Source: Terriglobia bacterium (GTDB taxonomy: Bacteria; Acidobacteriota; Terriglobia; JAIQFV01). Taken from it: DNA of 64,000 bases. The translations under genes were made by a program, and so were the position numbers. Under the pieces are notes generated by a model. The model made no database searches, was not told the origin of the DNA, and worked only from the letters and a program-made list of their open reading frames with translations. The first letter of the stretch is position 1. Each line of letters begins with the position of its first letter. The DNA lies in the NCBI GenBank assembly GCA_020073085.1, contig JAIQFV010000002.1, forward strand, positions 195,586 to 259,585, read 5' to 3'. Shown here one piece after another: positions 8,015 through 17,503 of the stretch.

Positions 8015-10465
8015 TTACTTCGCGTCCTGCACGTACTTGTTAAAGAAAGTAATCATCTCGTAGAGCACATCTTCGATGGACTCCCGCGCCTGATAGCCAT
8101 GGGCCTCAAACGGGAGTTGCACGTAACGAACGGTCCCGCCGTTTCCCTTGATAGCGGCGTACATGCGCTCGGACTGGATCGGGAAAGTGCCCGAGTTGTT
8201 GTCGGCCATGCCGTGGATCAGGAGGATAGGGTCCTTGATGTTGTTGGCATAGACGAAGGGTGAAACCTTGAAGTACATCTCCGGGGCTTCCCAGAAGTTG
8301 CGCCGTTCACTTTGAAAACCGAATGGAGTCAGGGTCCGGTTGTAAGCCCCACTGCGGGCAATCCCCGCCTTAAACAGCCGGGAGTGCGCCAGGAGGTTGG
8401 CCGTCATGAAGGCCCCGTAGCTGTGTCCTCCCACCCCGACGCGATTGCGGTCTGTGACCCCCATCTCGACGGCCTTGTCGATGGCCGCCTGAGCACTCGC
8501 CACGATTTGCTCGATATAAGTATTATTCATCGTTTCAGGATCACCGATGACGGGCATGGTGGCGCCATCGAGCACGGCATATCCCTGCGTCAGGAAAAAC
8601 AGGTGGGTGTAGCCCACAAAGATTGAAAAACGATTCGCGGACCCGGACACTTGCCCCGCCGTCGCGGGATCGTTGTATTCGAGCGGGTACGCCCATACGA
8701 CGGTCGGCAATCGGGTGCCTTCCTTGTAGCCCGCCGGCAGATAAAGCGTGAAGGAAAGCTCCACGCCATCGTTGCGTTTATATTTGACAAGCTGTTTCTT
8801 GATCCCCAGCAACTGGGGGGTGGGGTCGGGAAAGTGAGTGAACGCTTTTTTGTCATTGCCTTGCGCGGTGTGGACAAAAAAGTTCGGCGCCTCAGAAGGG
8901 GATTCGTAGCGGGTCAGGAATTTGCCCGCATCCGGAGTGAGTACGGAGACCACCGATTCGTAGCTCTTCTCATCGCACCGGAACAGCCGCTCCGCTTTCA
9001 AGGTCTTCAGATCAAACCGGTCCAGGAAAGGCCGGTCACCTCCCGGAGAAGCGCCGGCGCCGCTGAGGAAAATGGAATCCCCTTCCTGCATCAGGACGGG
9101 ACGACCGCTCGGGAGCATGCGCATCACAGGTTCACCGGGGTCTTTATAGCGGTCCTGAATGGACCGGTCCCAGACCAGTTTCGGGGTTTCCGCCGGATGG
9201 TCGGCATCAAGCATGAAGGTGCGAACCCAGCGGCGATTCCGGTCGTAATCGCTCAAGAAGAGCAGTCCTCCCTTCTCGCCCCAAACCAGCCCGCGAGATC
9301 TGGGCCCTCCGCCTCCCCCAAATCGTTGCGTCAGTTTAATCACCTCTGTGGGTTGGTCCTTGAAGGGAGCCCGGAGCATCAGGACGCGGTCTCGAAACTC
9401 CGCCTTGATCTTCGGATTGCCCCCGTCCATCGCCTCCACCCAGACCAGCGTGGCCGGTTCATTCGGCCTCCATTGATCATTGCGGGGTCCAACGGGAACG
9501 CCATCGACAGGGATTTGATCCTCGAGGGGACGATCGACCAGCTTGAACACGACTTGCCCAGCCCGGTTCCACACCACAATCTCCTTCGGCAAATCGCCAG
9601 CCGGGAACAGGTAGGAATAAGGCCTGTGAGTGCGCGTCACGGCGAACATTTTCCCGTCCGGCGAGATCGAGACATTGGCGAACAGCCCCGGCTTGCCCAA
9701 CGGCGTGGCCTTCCCCGAGGCCACGTCCAAAAGAGCGACCTGCGACGTGCAGTAATAATCGAAGAGGTCCTCATCATGCGGACTTTGGAGCAGGTCTTCG
9801 TAGGTGCGAATGGGGGCGGCCTTGCCGGAACTTTCCTGAACGATGGGCCCTTGCGGAACTGCCGGTTCCTCAGGTGGTTTACCTCGGCCGGCCGGGATGG
9901 TCAGGACCAGGAGAGCCTTATTGTCAGGCATCCATTGGATAGGATCGCCATACGCCGCATTGAGCGTAATCCCCGCCATTTTGTGAACGGCTCCAGTCGC
10001 CCCGTCGCCGACCCACAAGTCAATGCCGTCCGGCGTGGTATTTGAAAAGGCGAAATGTCTTCCATCGCCCGACCATTCGGGCATGCTGAGGTAAGCATTG
10101 GGAGGAACCGCAATCTTGATTTCCTTGCCGGTGTCAATCCACTTCAGGGTGTATGCCACATGCCGGGTCGGATGATGTGGGCCATTGGTTTTCGGATTCA
10201 AGCGCAGCCCGGCGATGCGCAGCATGGGTTGTGAAAGGTCCGAAATCGGCGGATAGCGGAGTGTCGTGACCAGAAGGACGCGGTCCTTAGCCGGGCTGAC
10301 CAGAAGCGTCGGCGTGGGAGGCGCGTTCAGAACATCGAGAACTTCCTTGGGGGGCTTCTGATAAACGTCAACCGCATAGGCCGCGCCCGCCAGGAGCAGG
10401 AGCATCAGCAAAGCGAGCGACGCAATCAGAATGGAAGATCGTTTTGACGGATTACAACGGGTCAT
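8015..10465 (-). CDS. S9-family exported peptidase (prolyl-oligopeptidase fold)
   Basis: This is an 816-residue exported serine peptidase. The signal peptide is SSILIASLALLMLLLLAGAA, followed by a beta-propeller-like region (about residues 60-560, e.g. SGDGRHFAFSNT, SISPDGKMFAVT) and a C-terminal alpha/beta hydrolase domain. The triad is Ser in GVGGHSYGAFMTA, Asp in LLIHGMADNNSG and His in PFEAHGYQARES. The arrangement matches prolyl-oligopeptidase/glutamyl-peptidase-type S9 enzymes common in Acidobacteriota. It is probably involved in periplasmic peptide degradation. The next minus-strand gene upstream (10582-13827) also encodes an exported protein, with 116 bp between them. Confidence 0.9.
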   Translation of the reverse strand: MTRCNPSKRSSILIASLALLMLLLLAGAAYAVDVYQKPPKEVLDVLNAPPTPTLLVSPAKDRVLLVTTLRYPPISDLSQPMLRIAGLRLNPKTNGPHHPTRHVAYTLKWIDTGKEIKIAVPPNAYLSMPEWSGDGRHFAFSNTTPDGIDLWVGDGATGAVHKMAGITLNAAYGDPIQWMPDNKALLVLTIPAGRGKPPEEPAVPQGPIVQESSGKAAPIRTYEDLLQSPHDEDLFDYYCTSQVALLDVASGKATPLGKPGLFANVSISPDGKMFAVTRTHRPYSYLFPAGDLPKEIVVWNRAGQVVFKLVDRPLEDQIPVDGVPVGPRNDQWRPNEPATLVWVEAMDGGNPKIKAEFRDRVLMLRAPFKDQPTEVIKLTQRFGGGGGPRSRGLVWGEKGGLLFLSDYDRNRRWVRTFMLDADHPAETPKLVWDRSIQDRYKDPGEPVMRMLPSGRPVLMQEGDSIFLSGAGASPGGDRPFLDRFDLKTLKAERLFRCDEKSYESVVSVLTPDAGKFLTRYESPSEAPNFFVHTAQGNDKKAFTHFPDPTPQLLGIKKQLVKYKRNDGVELSFTLYLPAGYKEGTRLPTVVWAYPLEYNDPATAGQVSGSANRFSIFVGYTHLFFLTQGYAVLDGATMPVIGDPETMNNTYIEQIVASAQAAIDKAVEMGVTDRNRVGVGGHSYGAFMTANLLAHSRLFKAGIARSGAYNRTLTPFGFQSERRNFWEAPEMYFKVSPFVYANNIKDPILLIHGMADNNSGTFPIQSERMYAAIKGNGGTVRYVQLPFEAHGYQARESIEDVLYEMITFFNKYVQDAK

Positions 10466-10581
10466 GGAAAAGTCCTTTCGCCTGAAAATAATGGCTGGTC
10501 CGGTCCGGGATAAGGCAGATATGGAGCGCGAACTTCTCGCTCGTCATTACGGGAGGAATACCCGCGCTCCACGGAACTCGA

Positions 10582-13500
10582 CTACTCGACGCCCCCGCGG
10601 CCGCGAGGCGTGGCGGGCGTGGTCACCACATCCGGGTTGACGTAGGGCAACCCGGCTTCGCTAATCATCTTGTTCAAGGAAGTTAGATTGTCTTTTGCTT
10701 TCTTGATCATGTCGTTCGCCTCACTCAACAGCTTCGATGCCGTGTCAAGGTCTTCCCGGTCTTGGGCCGAAGGAGCCGCGGTGACGCTTTGCAGTGACGA
10801 GAACAGCCGCTGCAGGCGCTGGGGAATGCGCGGAGGTTCATAGGTCAGCGGCGGACCCGCGTTCCCCAGGGGATCGGTTCGATCCACGGCAAACTTGTCG
10901 AAGGCGGCATCGGCATCTTTGCTCAGCGCCTCTGCCGCTTTCACGATGTTTTCGGGCGCCTTGGGATCTTTCATCTTTTTGAATTCCTCCAGGTTCGTCT
11001 TCAATGCCGTCCGCAGGCGCACCAGATACTTTTGCCCGGTATCGGCCGACGCCAGGAGTTTGGAGACTTCCATCTGCATATCGAACTGCGCCTTGCGGTC
11101 AGAGGCTGAAACCTGGATTCGGGGATCTTCCTCCACTTTCACCGTAGTGGTCGCAGACTTGTCCCCGAGCGATACCTTCACGTCGTATTCACCCGGCAGG
11201 ACGCGCGCGCCGGTCCCGCGGCCGAAGCCGAAGAAACCTGCCGCCGCGGCCTCCTGCGCACGCTCCAGTTCCTCGGGTGTGGGAGGAACCGGCGGATTGG
11301 TGCGAAGATCCCAGTTTGCCCGGTTGAGACCTTGCTCCTTCGGATTCCGGTAGATCTCTCGAATCGTCTTGCCACTCTTATCACTGATGGTGATGCGGAC
11401 CTGCTCCTTTTCGCCCGGTTTGTTCTTGAGGTAATAAGTGAGAAGGGCGCCGTAGGGCGGATTGGGGGCCATAAACCACTCATGTCCCGTGCTGCCTTTG
11501 TTCCCGTACATCCGGTACTCGACGGCCGTCCGGGGTTCAAAGACGTAGAGATCGGAACTGACCACGCTGTCGGAAGCTTTTTCGATGGGGGTGACATCAT
11601 CCAGGATGTAGATCGAGCGACCGTGCGTTGCGAGAATGAGGTCGTTATCGCGCGGGTGAATCTGAATGTCGTCTACCGGAACGGTGGGGAAGCCGGAAAG
11701 CTTCAATGGCTCCCAACTGCCGCCGCGATTCATGGAAATGAAAGCACCGAACTCGGTTCCCAGGAACAGTACATTCGCATTGCGCGGATGTTCCCGGACT
11801 ACGTGCACGCCGCCGGTATTCGGAAGGTTGGCCGCGATCGACTTCCAGTGCTCGCCATAGTCGGTCGACATGTAAACGTAGGTGTTGAAATCTCCCATGC
11901 GATGTCCGTCGAAGGTGGCGTACCCGGTGCCCTCGGCTGACTTGGAGGCCGCAACCCGGCTCACGTAGGTTCCTTTGGGAAGGCCGGGTACCTTGTCGGC
12001 GACGTTTTTCCAGGTCTTCCCGCCATCGCGTGTGATCTGAAGATTGCCGTCGTCACTGCCGTAAAGAAGCACATTGGCGTTGAGGGGGGACTCGGCGATG
12101 GTCGTCGCGGTTGGATACCATTGGACGCCATCGTTGCGCGAAAGGGTGTCCCGTTCCTTGCTCGGAACCACCCCGAAGATGCCTAGTTTGCTGCGATCCA
12201 CCCCGGTGGTGAGATCTCCGCCTAACGGGGTCCAGGTTTCGCCGCGATTGGTGGATTTGAACAGGAAGTTCCCGCCATAGTAAAGGGTGTTGTGGTCGAA
12301 CGCGGAAATCAGCACCGGCGAATTCCAGTTGAAGCGGTAAGGCGGCTCGCCCTCTTTCATCTGAGGCCGGATGGACTTGCTTTCGGTCGTTCGGAGGTCG
12401 AGGCGAGACAGGTTGCCGTCCTGGGATTCAGCATAAACCGTGTTCGGATCCACCGGGTCATTGGCAGTGTAAAATCCATCGCCGCCGCCGACACGGAACC
12501 AGTCATCGTTAGTGATGCCGGCCGAAAAGAGCGTGGCGCTCGGCCCGCACCAGCTTCCATTGTCCTGCAGGCCCCCGCACACGCGATACGGCTTCTGCAT
12601 GTCAAAGGACACCTCATAAAATTGGCCCAGCGGGTAAGTATTAATGAAATCCCAAGTCACCCCGCGATCGTAGGTCTGGTGAATGCCCCCGTCACTGCCC
12701 ACCCACATGTGACTGGAATTGGCTGGATCGATCCACATGGCGTGATAATCGCCGTGGATGCGCTGGACGAGATTGCTGCGAAACGTTTTGCCTCCATCTT
12801 CGGTGAAGTACATGGGCGCGCCGAGCAACCAGACGCGCTGGTCGTTGTTGGGATCGACGTGCACCTGACTGTAATACATCGGCCGCGGATTGGTCTCACT
12901 CATCTTCGTCCACGTTTCGCCCTTGTCATTGCTGCGATAGATGCCCCCGGCCTTCTGATTTTCAAACAGGGCGTACACGATGTTGGGATTAAAGCGATAG
13001 ATTCCGATTCCGATCCGTCCGGTGTCGCCTTCCGAGGGCAAACCCTTCGTCAGTTTTGTCCAGGTCGCGCCCCCGTCGACGGTCTTGTAGAGACCGCTTC
13101 CGGGGCCGCCGCCATTGAAGCCAAACACCGTGCGGCGGCGTTGGTACATCGCAGCGTAGAGCGTGTTCGGGCTTTGCGGGTCCATCGCGAGGTCGATCGC
13201 CCCGGTGTCTTCATTCACGAACAGGGACTGAGTCCAGGTCTTTCCTCCATCCGCGGTCTTAAACACCCCGCGTTCCTTGTTTGCTCCCCAGAGGTTTCCT
13301 GTCGCAGCCACGTAAACCGTGTTGGGATCCTGAGGGTTGATCACCACCCGCCCGATGGCCTTTGTCTCTTTCAGCCCCACGGGGCTCCAGGTCTTTCCGG
13401 CATCCATGGTCCTGTAAACCCCGTTCCCCCACGAAGAACTCTGCCGGTTGTTCGCTTCGCCCGTCCCGACGTAGAGGATGCTGGGATCGGAAGGGGAAAT

Positions 13501-13827
13501 GGCGATGTCGCCAATGGTGGAGACCGCTTCGTTGTCAAAGACCGGCTCCCAGGTCGTGCCGTTGTTGACGGTCTTAAGGATGCCGCCCGACGCCGTGGCC
13601 ACGTACACAGTGGACGGATTGTTCTCGACGACGGCAAAGTCATCAATGCGGCCACCCATAATGGCCGGTCCAATGGAGCGAGGTTTGAGGTTCTTGAAGA
13701 ACGATGCATCCAGCTTCGGTGCACTGGCGGCCGTTTTTTCCTGCGCAAATGTGAACGCCGAGCCGGCGGAAAGGCCCAGAACGATCCCCCAGATCAGGAA
13801 TGAAAGGAAGCGAGACCTTGTCCTCAC
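10582..13827 (-). CDS. Exported sortilin/VPS10-like BNR-repeat protein
   Basis: This 1081-residue exported protein has signal peptide FLSFLIWGIVLGLSAGSAFTFA. It then carries repeated BNR/Asp-box motifs with consensus S/T-x-D-x-G-x-T-W: TVNNGTTW, TMDAGKTW, TADGGKTW, TVDGGATW, SNDKGETW, STNRGETW, TRDGGKTW and STDYGEHW. Together they form one or two beta-propellers (about residues 45-730). The C-terminal 330 residues include ITISDKSGKTIREI and helical segments. These proteins are often mis-named glycosyl hydrolases; no glycosidase catalytic signature is seen here. Length is typical for the acidobacterial family. The ligand or role is unknown. Confidence 0.88.
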   Translation of the reverse strand: MRTRSRFLSFLIWGIVLGLSAGSAFTFAQEKTAASAPKLDASFFKNLKPRSIGPAIMGGRIDDFAVVENNPSTVYVATASGGILKTVNNGTTWEPVFDNEAVSTIGDIAISPSDPSILYVGTGEANNRQSSSWGNGVYRTMDAGKTWSPVGLKETKAIGRVVINPQDPNTVYVAATGNLWGANKERGVFKTADGGKTWTQSLFVNEDTGAIDLAMDPQSPNTLYAAMYQRRRTVFGFNGGGPGSGLYKTVDGGATWTKLTKGLPSEGDTGRIGIGIYRFNPNIVYALFENQKAGGIYRSNDKGETWTKMSETNPRPMYYSQVHVDPNNDQRVWLLGAPMYFTEDGGKTFRSNLVQRIHGDYHAMWIDPANSSHMWVGSDGGIHQTYDRGVTWDFINTYPLGQFYEVSFDMQKPYRVCGGLQDNGSWCGPSATLFSAGITNDDWFRVGGGDGFYTANDPVDPNTVYAESQDGNLSRLDLRTTESKSIRPQMKEGEPPYRFNWNSPVLISAFDHNTLYYGGNFLFKSTNRGETWTPLGGDLTTGVDRSKLGIFGVVPSKERDTLSRNDGVQWYPTATTIAESPLNANVLLYGSDDGNLQITRDGGKTWKNVADKVPGLPKGTYVSRVAASKSAEGTGYATFDGHRMGDFNTYVYMSTDYGEHWKSIAANLPNTGGVHVVREHPRNANVLFLGTEFGAFISMNRGGSWEPLKLSGFPTVPVDDIQIHPRDNDLILATHGRSIYILDDVTPIEKASDSVVSSDLYVFEPRTAVEYRMYGNKGSTGHEWFMAPNPPYGALLTYYLKNKPGEKEQVRITISDKSGKTIREIYRNPKEQGLNRANWDLRTNPPVPPTPEELERAQEAAAAGFFGFGRGTGARVLPGEYDVKVSLGDKSATTTVKVEEDPRIQVSASDRKAQFDMQMEVSKLLASADTGQKYLVRLRTALKTNLEEFKKMKDPKAPENIVKAAEALSKDADAAFDKFAVDRTDPLGNAGPPLTYEPPRIPQRLQRLFSSLQSVTAAPSAQDREDLDTASKLLSEANDMIKKAKDNLTSLNKMISEAGLPYVNPDVVTTPATPRGRGGVE

Positions 13828-13978
13828 GTGAATTCCTCCTTGATGTGTGGCTGAGAAAGTTAACTGCAGGTGAACCCAAAGGTGTAGCCTTCAAAGACGC
13901 AGAAAGAAGCCGAGTCGTTACGCGGTTCACCAGGACGTCACATCCACGGTCCCGCCAGGCGGTGATCCTGTCGGAAAG

Positions 13979-14449
13979 CTAGCCACGCATTCCGCCGGTC
14001 AACCGCACGATCCAGCCCATGCACTTATGCCCGAAATCCACGGGGGCACAGAACATCATCGGGCAACCCCCCGAGATGACGGCGATATGGTGTTCGTGGC
14101 AAAACTCGCTGGCTGCCTTGGAAACACTTCCCTGGCCCATGGAACGATGAATCCAAACTCGCGGGATATGAAGCTCCGCACACTCGCGAACAAGCTGCTC
14201 AGTCACCCGCGGTGGCGTGACAATCACAACTCCGTCAACGGCTACGGGAAGTGACTTGAGGTCGGGATAACAGGTCGTGTCCTCCACGGTGGTGGCGTTG
14301 GGGTTCACGGGAAAAACCTGGAATCCGGAATCCCGTAGTTTACGGAAAATGAAATTGGCCGCTTCATTCTTTGAATGGCGGGAGACCCCCGCGACAGCGA
14401 TCTTCTTCTGGGCGAGGAAGTCGTCGACGTTCTCTTTGACGGAAGACAT
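13979..14449 (-). CDS. CoA-binding domain protein (CoA_binding_2, YccU-like)
   Basis: This is a small Rossmann-fold CoA-binding protein of about 156 residues. The start ATG at 14449 (MSSVKENVDDFL) is preceded by a good GGAGG ribosome site, which favours it over the upstream in-frame ATG at 14500. The motifs are KIAVAGVSRHSKNEAANFIF (nucleotide-binding loop), VFPVNPN, VVIVTPPR and ISGGCPMMFC, the usual conserved C-terminal block. It is presumed cytoplasmic. The family binds CoA, but a precise physiological role is not established. Confidence 0.85.
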   Translation of the reverse strand: MSSVKENVDDFLAQKKIAVAGVSRHSKNEAANFIFRKLRDSGFQVFPVNPNATTVEDTTCYPDLKSLPVAVDGVVIVTPPRVTEQLVRECAELHIPRVWIHRSMGQGSVSKAASEFCHEHHIAVISGGCPMMFCAPVDFGHKCMGWIVRLTGGMRG

Positions 14450-14538
14450 GGCGGACCTCCACAAGGGGTAGAACGAAAGGGGTATAAGGGACGTGTTCAT
14501 ATTACATTTTGATCAAACGAAAGTTAACGGGACGCCCA

Positions 14539-14958
14539 TCACTTCGACGGACGCGGACGATCTTTTACGCGAATCACAAAGCGGAGCCCCGACCACACTT
14601 CGTCAATGGCGCAGACCTTGGTGTCCACGAGACCGGCGGCCAGGCCGATTTTTTGCACAATCCCCTCTGCCAGGTCCGTCGATACCCCCGAAGTCTTCTT
14701 GGGCCATCCCACCCAGAGCATTCCGTTGGAGACCAGGTTTTCAGCCAGGCGCGGAAAATTTCTATTCAGATCCGCCTGGGATTTCGTGAAAAACAAAATG
14801 AGATCAATCGATTTCCTCGCTGCAGTGGAGATGGTAACGCCGGGGGGCAGTTTCCCCAATGTATCTTCGAAGTGATCCGGCGAGTTGATCATCGCGACCT
14901 TGAAATTCTCTTTGATGCCGAGCTTCTTTGCCAGCGGAGTTCCTGAGTATCCGGCCAT
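14539..14958 (-). CDS. DUF3052-like protein
   Basis: This protein of about 139 residues starts at the ATG at 14958 (MAGYSGTPLAKKLGIKENF). The upstream in-frame extension to 15063 is translation of the family B repeat and is rejected. The pattern AGYSGTPLAKKLGIK, DLILFFTKSQADL, GMLWVGWPKK and VCAIDEVWSGLRFVIR is characteristic of DUF3052 proteins. The biochemical function is unknown. It lies between the CoA-binding gene and an S9 peptidase, all on the minus strand. Confidence 0.8.
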   Translation of the reverse strand: MAGYSGTPLAKKLGIKENFKVAMINSPDHFEDTLGKLPPGVTISTAARKSIDLILFFTKSQADLNRNFPRLAENLVSNGMLWVGWPKKTSGVSTDLAEGIVQKIGLAAGLVDTKVCAIDEVWSGLRFVIRVKDRPRPSK

Positions 14959-14986
14959 AAGGTCATTTCTTAAATTGGTCTCAAAA

Positions 14987-15183
14987 TGGGGTGCCGCAGG
15001 CATGGTGTTCTTTGCCATGCCTGCGAACAAATCCTTCGAAATTTGGAAGTCAGGGACAGACACCTTTTCTCAAAACACTTTGCAGGAATGAAACCAAAGC
15101 CGGTGTGTGTCCCGATTGTTTCATAGAGCAATCTCTTGGGATGGGGTGCCGCGGGCATGGCGCTTTTTGCCATGCCTGCGAAC
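14987..15183. repeat. Two direct copies of dispersed repeat family B
   Basis: Copies at 14987-15029 and 15142-15183 both read GGGGTGCCGC, a GGCATG...CATGCC stem, then TGCGAAC and AATCC. They flank about 110 bp without a gene. The inverted third copy is at 2806-2845. Confidence 0.8.
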
Positions 15184-15198
15184 GAATCCCTCGAATAT

Positions 15199-17166
15199 CT
15201 ACAAGTTCTCTATCTTCACCGGCTCCACCGGGTCGGCCAATTCAAACCCGAACACGCGAGAGAAGAAATACAACTCCGCATCCAGTGCCCGCTTGATGTT
15301 TTCGGCGCGACGAAACCCGTGCTGTTCGCCTTCAAATGGTAGATAGGCCACCGGCAACCCTTTCCGGCGGAGGGTTTCGAACATCATTTCGGACTGGTTG
15401 GGGAGGACGATCTTATCCTCGAGACCTTGAAAAAGAATGATCGGGCAGGACAGGCGGTCGATGAAATGGATGGGCGATCGGTCGTGATAGATTTCCTCTT
15501 TCGCGGGAAAAGAGCCCAGCAGACTATGGGAGTAGCGCGACTCAAATTTGTGTGTATCCTCGTCCATGACCTTCAGATCGCTGATGCCGTAATAGCTGGC
15601 CCCCGCCTTGAAGGTGTTGCGAAAGGTCAGGGCGCATAGGGTGGTATAACCCCCGGCGCTTCCGCCGTCAATGGCGAGACGTTGTCCATCGACCTCGCCG
15701 CGCACGACAAGATCGCGCGCCCCGTTCACGCAGTCGTCCACATCGACAATCCCCCATTGACCATTCAGCCGCTGACGGTAGGCGCGCCCATATCCGGTGC
15801 TGCCCCCGTAATTCACGTCCAAAACGGCAAACCCGCGGCTCGTCCAATATTGAATCCCCAGATTCAGAACGGCGGTCGTGGCCGCCGTCGGTCCTCCATG
15901 ACTTTTCACAAGGAGCGGAGGCTTTTCACCCGGCGGCGCGGTGAAGTCGCGATTCTTAGGGGGATAGTAAAAAGCATAGGCCGCGAGTCCATGTTCCGTT
16001 GGGAACTCGATCGCCTGGGGGATGGATAGGTAGTCTGGATCAATCTTGATGTGGCTTGAACGCTGTAAAACCTCCACGTGATGCGTAGCAAGATCAAGGT
16101 GGACAATCGATGAGCCTTCGACATGCGAGCCGGCCCAGAACACCGCCTTTCCCGGAGCAGCCCTCAAATAACGGATATCGGTAAAAGGGATGTTGATGGG
16201 ATCAAGTCGCCTGGCTCTCGTATCCAGCGTGCCGAGGCGCCAGTTTCCATCCTTATTGAACGTGCAGATAATGCGATTGGCAGATTCGATGGCGTAGGTC
16301 GAGAACCGGAAGAGCCACTGGGGCAAGCCGAATTCAGCGGACATCTCGCACATTGGTTCAATACGATCGTCGCGCCAGCGGTAGAGATTCCACCATCCAG
16401 TCCGGTCGGAGACAAAGTAGAGCGAGCCATCCGGCGACCACTCCGGCTGGAAGATCGATTCTTCCACACCGCCGGCGATCCGGCGTTTATGACCCAATGA
16501 CCCGTCTGGATTGACCTCCGCTACCCACAATTCTGTTCCGTCCCAGGGCATGTTCGGGTGGTTCCAGGAAAGCCAGGCCAGGCGGGTCCCGTCGGGACTA
16601 AGGCGCGGAGAGGAATAGAAATCATTGCCGGAAACGAGCACCTGATCGCCGGAAATCACGATGGCCCCACCCGTCCCCGCAGTGTGAACCAACCGTTTTG
16701 TTCCTTGGGCGACAATGGAATTCTCCGCCTCCCGGCCTTCCACGGTGTGGTCTTCACGCACGCATATCAAGCGGTTCCGTCGGAAGTCGATGACACCGTC
16801 GGCATAGCGCATATCGACGGCCGGCGTGAGTGGGCGCGCGGCCTCCCCGGGCCGTTGCCTGTAAAGTTGTTGATCTGCAAAATTTGAAAAATAGATATTT
16901 CCGTTGGCGACGACGTAGGCGCCTCCTCCGTATTCATGGACCCGAGTCCGGACGTTGAAGGGCGGAGGAGTCACATCCGTTTTTGTTCCATCGGAAGATC
17001 TTTTCACCAGGACCTGGCGTCCGGCTTCGGTGGGGCGGCTCTCAATCCAGTAGATGTCCTCGCCATCCAGCGTGATTTCACCGAGCCCGACCGTGCCTGC
17101 GACGATGAGATCCGAGGTGATCGGGGATTTCCAGGAGCCATAGGGAGCGACTTTGGTTCCAATCAT
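15199..17166 (-). CDS. S9-family peptidase (dipeptidyl/acylaminoacyl peptidase type)
   Basis: This 655-residue enzyme has no obvious signal peptide ([19 protein letters not shown]), so it is probably cytoplasmic, unlike the S9 enzyme at 8015. An N-terminal propeller with TolB-like strands ([33 protein letters not shown]) precedes a hydrolase domain with Ser in [11 protein letters not shown], Asp in [13 protein letters not shown] and His in [14 protein letters not shown]. The complete triad and typical length suggest an active acyl-aminoacyl or oligopeptide exopeptidase. The 337-bp gap to the divergent permease holds both promoters, but no distinct boxes stand out. Confidence 0.9.
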   Translation of the reverse strand: MIGTKVAPYGSWKSPITSDLIVAGTVGLGEITLDGEDIYWIESRPTEAGRQVLVKRSSDGTKTDVTPPPFNVRTRVHEYGGGAYVVANGNIYFSNFADQQLYRQRPGEAARPLTPAVDMRYADGVIDFRRNRLICVREDHTVEGREAENSIVAQGTKRLVHTAGTGGAIVISGDQVLVSGNDFYSSPRLSPDGTRLAWLSWNHPNMPWDGTELWVAEVNPDGSLGHKRRIAGGVEESIFQPEWSPDGSLYFVSDRTGWWNLYRWRDDRIEPMCEMSAEFGLPQWLFRFSTYAIESANRIICTFNKDGNWRLGTLDTRARRLDPINIPFTDIRYLRAAPGKAVFWAGSHVEGSSIVHLDLATHHVEVLQRSSHIKIDPDYLSIPQAIEFPTEHGLAAYAFYYPPKNRDFTAPPGEKPPLLVKSHGGPTAATTAVLNLGIQYWTSRGFAVLDVNYGGSTGYGRAYRQRLNGQWGIVDVDDCVNGARDLVVRGEVDGQRLAIDGGSAGGYTTLCALTFRNTFKAGASYYGISDLKVMDEDTHKFESRYSHSLLGSFPAKEEIYHDRSPIHFIDRLSCPIILFQGLEDKIVLPNQSEMMFETLRRKGLPVAYLPFEGEQHGFRRAENIKRALDAELYFFSRVFGFELADPVEPVKIENL

Positions 17167-17503
17167 TCCAGAGGTCCTCTCGTCATCGACTTCACCGGCT
17201 TTGTGCCTCGGCGGTGAGGGTCCTTCCCAGTCAGACCAGGATGCTTTGACGCGCTTTCGTCTCTGTTTGGCTCGAGTTTACAGCTCTTTATCGCATGACC
17301 CGAGGAATTGGAGCAAGGGCAAATTCCTTCTCCCGGGAATATTGATGCGGCCCTGATGGAATCAGGTACAATAAGCGACTTCAAAAAGTTTGTGGTGACG
17401 GGGCAGGATGTTCAACTCCGAGCGGGATAGAAAAGAAGCGGGTATGCGCGCGTCGCATCGGCTGCCGCCGGGGCAGTCGTTGACGTAGAAAAGGTTTCCT
17501 CGA

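Noticed and set aside
8651-10045. Long plus-strand open frame opposite the S9 peptidase
   Set aside because: Antisense shadow in a G/C-rich gene; catalytic motifs lie on the minus strand.
12292-13803. Long plus-strand open frame (about 500 codons)
   Set aside because: It is the antisense shadow of the BNR-repeat gene; the minus strand shows signal peptide and repeated Asp-box motifs, while this frame has no recognisable domain or start context.
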